DNA from: Mortierella alpina
Taxonomy: Eukaryota > Mortierellomycota > Mortierellomycetes > Mortierellales > Mortierellaceae
NCBI GenBank assembly: GCA_029449245.1
Contig: JANATF010000003.1
Location: 1-64,000, forward strand
DNA: 64,000 bases
Direction of reading: 5' to 3'
The notes under the pieces were generated by a model. That model was given only the letters and a program-made list of their open reading frames with translations. It searched no databases and had not been told where the DNA came from. Within the stretch, counting starts at the first letter, position 1. Each line of letters opens with the position of its first letter. Shown here in pieces: positions 59,999 to 64,000 of this stretch. A program made the position numbers and the translations under genes.

Positions 59999-61074
59999 TT
60001 AAGCGCTCCACGAGTCCTGAGCGGCGGTCTCGACGGACCAGTCAGCGGTGGCAGTGGTGCTGTCAGCCCAGTCGCCAGCAGCGGCGGGAACGGGGGCGGC
60101 ATCTCCAGTCCACTCAGTAGGGGCAGCCTCGCCAGGAGCCCAGGTGCCCTCAACAGCCTTCTCGGCAGCGGCGGCAGCGGCCTCCTCCTCAGCCTTCTCT
60201 TCGGGATCACGGTAGAAGAACATGTCGACCATGATGTCCCAAGGAGCAGAGCGGGAGATGGTGCCACGGAGGCGGAGAACCTCACGGGCCAACAACCAGT
60301 AAGCGAGACCAATGGAGTGCTTGGAGCGGTTGTTGGTGGGGATAGCAACATCGACGTAACGGAGAGGAGACTCGGTGTCAGCAAAGGCGATAACGGGGAT
60401 GTTGACGTACGAGGCCTCCTTGATGGCCTGGTGGTCGGTCAAGGGGTCGGTGACAATGATCAAACGGGGCTCCTTGAAGGCGCGAGTGATGTAGTTGGTG
60501 AAGGTACCAGGGGTGAAGCGACCAGCAATGGCCTGGGCTCCGGTGTGGGAGGCAAACTTCAAGGCGGCACGCTGACCGTAGGGACGGGCAGAGATAACGC
60601 AAATGTCGGCGGGGTTCTCGATGGCGACGATGATACGGGCAGCGAGAACAATCTTCTCCCAGGTCTTTCCGATGTTGATGATGTGGACACCTATTGTTGA
60701 GGCAGGTAGCATATGTGGTCAGTCTCTGTAGTATTCCTTGGCCGCCTACTCGCCCATAGTTAGTCTCGTGTTGCGTAGTCCTTGTGCCATCGTTATCGTC
60801 CGCCTGAGCTGAGCTTTGTAGATTAGCAGGCGACGCGTTTCACTAGCCACCTCACATCTCACGTCTGATGCGTGCTTGCTGTGTTCTCATGCTCCACTAT
60901 GCGCCCACTCCCAGTTCCTGATTTCGAGTCATGAGCCTTACCATCAGCACGGCGCTTCCAGACATAGGGCTCCATATGAACATCGCAGTTCTTGGTTCCC
61001 AAGTGGGACTGGGCTGAGAGAAGGAGCTTGATGTCCTCCTCAGTAGCTTTGAGAATAGCAGGCAATCCAGACAT
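59999..61074 (-). CDS. RPS0: Small ribosomal subunit protein uS2 (RPS0/RPSA)
   Basis: Component of the 40S head/platform, needed for 20S pre-rRNA maturation. Two exons (61074-60942, 60690-59999) give 274 aa. Family marks: [120 protein letters not shown] and [20 protein letters not shown]. The C-terminal tail is Ala/Glu-rich with scattered Trp-containing segments ([24 protein letters not shown]), as in other eukaryotes. Codon use is strongly C-ending, in line with high expression. A TTTTAG acceptor-like site just upstream of the ATG (about 61090-61095) suggests an intron in the 5' UTR, as is common in ribosomal protein genes. Confidence 0.97.
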
Positions 61075-61556
61075 GGCTATCGTTGTTAGGGTGATAGCTA
61101 AAAGACGTTGAAAAAAGAAGCAGGAGCGAGTTAGATCTAATGGCCACTATTCTCCTTCTTGTTGCTCCCTTCCCTTCGAGTCGACACATCGTTCTCTCGA
61201 GGTCTTTCATCTGAGTGCGCCTCCAAACGACCAATCGAGATGATGGTTTCCTCATGGATGTTCACGCCATTCCACAATCCCACGATCCAGCTCAACGCTA
61301 CTGCAGATGGCTATCCATCCATCGGCCCCGTAGACCTATCCATCGGTCATTATCCATGCCCGAGACGCATCCAGACAAGGCTGCTGAGAGTTCATGAGTC
61401 CATGGCGTGCATCATAACCGTTGACGACGCTGCGCATCCATCAACCTGCCAGCCTCCAATACGACCAAACAGGACATACAAAAAGTGATCCGACAGTTGC
61501 AAGAGGAGGAAAAAATCGAGCACGCAAAGAATGGGTATATACATCCGGTTGTTTAA
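61075..61556. promoter_or_regulatory. RPS0 promoter and 3' end of the Stealth gene
   Basis: A 482-base gap between tandem - genes. A T-rich stretch on the - strand around 61105-61115 fits a polypyrimidine tract before a possible 5' UTR intron acceptor. No further gene was found. Confidence 0.45.
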
Positions 61557-63873
61557 TCACGTGCTATATAGGCTCTCTTTTTTTTCCCAAGGCGAGGGCG
61601 TGGCAAAGCGCGTGTCGAGAAAACCTTTGAACAACGCGCGCATTTGGGTCTGCAGCTCTTCATTATCAGGAAAATCGTCGTTGATGCAAAAGAAGGCTTT
61701 CTTCTCCCTGACTTCCAGAAGCTTGCCAAGGTTTTTCTGCGCCCCCTGTACATCCTGAAGGGCCATAAAAGAATAGTCGGAAGTACCCAACACATAGTGA
61801 TATCGAGCCACCTTCCGCGTTACGTCCTGAAAGGCCTCCGAGTGTTCGTTCTGAGGCATCCATGCGCTCACACCAGCGTCAGGATGCTGCGTCAAGATTT
61901 CGAGTAAGCAGTCGCCGCAGTGAAACTCCTCGAACGCCAGCCGCTGAAAGATCTTTTGGATCTCATTCTTTGTCATAGCAGCGTGCGTAGGGTCCACAAA
62001 CTCGTTCCCGAGGCAGAATGCCAGGTCCAGCTGGCAGGTTCTGGTCTGAGGCTGCTCGTAACGCATGTATGGGATCTGTGGCTGCTGTTGCTCTCCTTTT
62101 TCGTTCAAGAATGGAACGAGAGGTATAGTTTTCGATGTGTCGGCGTCCTTGATCATGAAAGGGTAACCATCCATTCCTGCCAGGCGGTACACAGTCGATC
62201 CACTCCAAGGGACACCAACACTTTTGAAAACGCCATCATAGCCTGCAATCATGGTCGGTCGCGAATGTTTCTGCCTCAAATGCGCCTCCTGCTGTTGATT
62301 TGAGTTCCAGCTCTGAATCAACAAGATCAACTTTTCTCGCTCCTTCCAGTCGAGAATACCATCGTGATTCGCATCCAGTCGATGGAGCCAGTATGACTCT
62401 AACTGAGTCTCCCGCAGCCTTTCCATGACATAGTGAGCCATGAAAAACGACACATGGATATCCTTGGCATCGCCCTCGCCTCGAAACCGATGAGAGGCTG
62501 AAGATTCCATGACCTGTGGCCACAGACCCTGGATCTCCTTGAGTATGGACACGCTGAGGACGTGAGGAACGTGGGCTAAATATGCGCGGTAGCGAGGACC
62601 AAAGCGTTGCGACAAGAGAAAGTTTGAGTACTGGAGAGAACTCCATTCGCCAACGCTTAGCGGATTTTTCTCGGTGGGTCGAATAACAGGCGGCACAGTT
62701 AGACCGCCTTCCATGTGAAAAACGAAGCCGTAGAGTGCGGTCCAGATGTCCGAAGGCAAGAGGGTGGTTCCAAAAAAGACGTCGTCATTCATGTAGACGA
62801 ACTAGGGAGTTTGATATAAACAGATGGTGAGCATATTGCATTTGAATTGGCTTTAGCAGAAGAAGGAGGCCAGTAGCCCCTTTAATGCACACACGAGCAC
62901 CCCAATGAGCTGTTACACAGAGCAGCCTGAAGTAGCAGCAAGACGTCTTTTTTTTGTACTGCACTGCGATAATGCGAAAAATACCCTCCTGGTCTCACCC
63001 ATTACCGACTCTTCTCCTTCTATTCTTTTTTAACTCTTTGCCGGCGCAACGATGATCCGACCACCTCTCCTTGCTCCCCATACTGCCCTTGTGCACACTG
63101 CACACAGAGCACACACAGCACATGCACACATGCGCACTCTCACTTACCACGTCCGTTACACCGGGGATATGATGAATCTGGCTTTCGATGGCCAGACTGT
63201 TGAATGAAGGCAGATGCGAGCTGTTTTCGAAAATAGTCCGATGGGGGAGTGGCCGGACAATGTTCCCGGTAAGATCGAGCCAGTTCGGCACTTGCCCACG
63301 CCCATCTTCCACCTCAGTCGTCAGAATGTACACATGGCGGTACATGTCGCTCGCATATTCGGCCACAGAACGAACCGAGTATCGCAACTCGTCCATGTCC
63401 CGGAACCGCTTTGCCGTCGTGTCATCGATTGTCTTTTCGTCGCCTACTCCATCCAGTGCAAAGAGTGGCGATTTCCTCTGATACTCTTGTCTCAGCCTCC
63501 GCAGGGCTGGGTCTGAGCCATTGACCCAGGTGTAGACGATGTCGAGCTTCTGAGCGTTTGCAGCCGTATCTGCGTAACCAGGATCGATGCCTCTCCACCT
63601 GATCCAGTCTGCGAACCAGTCGGGGGTGCTTTGATATGAGTGTTTTGGGGAGGTCCCTGTCCAAGTTTGGTCTCTTAGGGTGGGGCTTGTCGAGGCAGGA
63701 CCACGAGGAGGGACGCTATTGTTAGCAAAGCGCCTGCTTGGTACGGCATAGTAGAATAGCGAGTTGAGGATGACGAAGGCGGCAGCGAGGGTCAGGACCA
63801 GACAGCGCGGACTTGACTTCCACAGCCGGGTATGACGGACATGCGTAGAAATGGGGGCCCGAATGAAGGCCAT
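61557..63873 (-). CDS. Stealth-family sugar-phosphate transferase (GNPTAB-like), type II membrane protein
   Basis: Putative enzyme that moves a hexose-1-phosphate from a nucleotide sugar to a glycan. Two exons (63873-63148, 62801-61557) give 656 aa from the ATG at 63873, which puts a signal anchor (CLVLTLAAAFVILNSLFYYA) near residues 24-43. CR1 is DIVYTWVNGSDP (111-122). CR2 runs from FRDMDELRYSVRSVAEYASD through LPSFNSLAIESQIHHIPGVT to FVYMNDDVFFG, with the acidic MNDD residues; intron 1 falls inside it. CR3 is around RFGPRYRAYLAHVPHVLS and CR4 is AFFCINDDFPDN near the C-terminus. Between them is a canonical EF-hand loop, DANHDGILDWKE (385-396), also found in animal GNPTAB. Stealth proteins make phosphoglycans; the acceptor here is unknown. 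A further upstream exon cannot be excluded. Confidence 0.9.
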
Positions 63874-64000
63874 GCAGAAACCAGGACCGAGGACTAGAGA
63901 AAAAGGGCCCAAGCGTTAGGAATGAAGGGTGGAGGAGGAGGAGACAAGTGCAGAATGACAATGGAATGAAGGTGGCGGTGAAGGACGACGAGGACTGTCG

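Overview
This is nuclear DNA from a filamentous fungus. Genes are intron-rich, with short introns (about 40-150 bases) and GT-AG borders. The proteins are eukaryotic, with fungal members such as a YVC1-type TRP channel, a Cdc43-type prenyltransferase subunit and a Far9/Far10-like FHA protein. A UNC93-type transporter, a DENND6-type DENN protein, a UBE2O-type E2 and a Stealth phosphotransferase together point to an early-diverging lineage; Mortierellomycota is my best guess from gene content, not a proven placement. There are no tRNA or rRNA genes, CRISPR arrays or intact transposons that I can support.

Layout. 0-6.2 kb: 3' part of a pyrimidine 5'-nucleotidase (+), GGTase-I beta subunit (-), MRE11 (+). 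6.4-10.2 kb: an I-BAR-like protein with a polyglutamine tract (-). 11-13.2 kb: PEX5 (+). 13.3-18 kb: O-fucosyltransferase-like membrane protein (-), Mpv17/PMP22 protein (+), AKR7-like reductase (-). 18.3-28 kb: three + strand genes for a UBE2O-type E2, TFIIB and the AAA ATPase AFG2. 28.2-30.5 kb: intronless UNC93-like transporter (-). 32.2-35.3 kb: tail-anchored FHA protein (+). 35.6-38.8 kb: unrecognised 1,067-aa protein (-). 40.4-44.6 kb: DENND6-like protein (+). 45.8-48 kb: acyl-CoA oxidase (+). 48.1-51.9 kb: no gene found. 51.9-53 kb: secreted lipase (+). 53.1-63.9 kb: five - strand genes for a YVC1-type channel, an alpha/beta hydrolase, a RING-H2 membrane protein, ribosomal protein uS2/RPS0 and a Stealth phosphotransferase.

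I worked out splice sites by hand. For 21 of the 23 genes the whole coding sequence could be modelled: the three intronless or single-ORF cases are direct, and each spliced model sums to a multiple of three with no internal stop. The exceptions are the first gene, cut by the window edge, and the RING gene, whose 5' end is unresolved. Three introns in three genes start with GC instead of GT, all with the donor GCAAGT. Genes often alternate in strand, giving short convergent gaps (80-250 bases) and longer divergent promoters rich in pyrimidine tracts on the sense strand.

Functional links. Several genes bear on peroxisomes and lipid use: PEX5 imports PTS1 proteins, the acyl-CoA oxidase ends in a PTS1-like ARL, an Mpv17/PMP22 protein belongs to a family with peroxisomal members, and a secreted lipase could supply fatty acids. 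The rest are housekeeping functions: DNA repair, transcription, ribosome biogenesis, ubiquitylation and membrane traffic.
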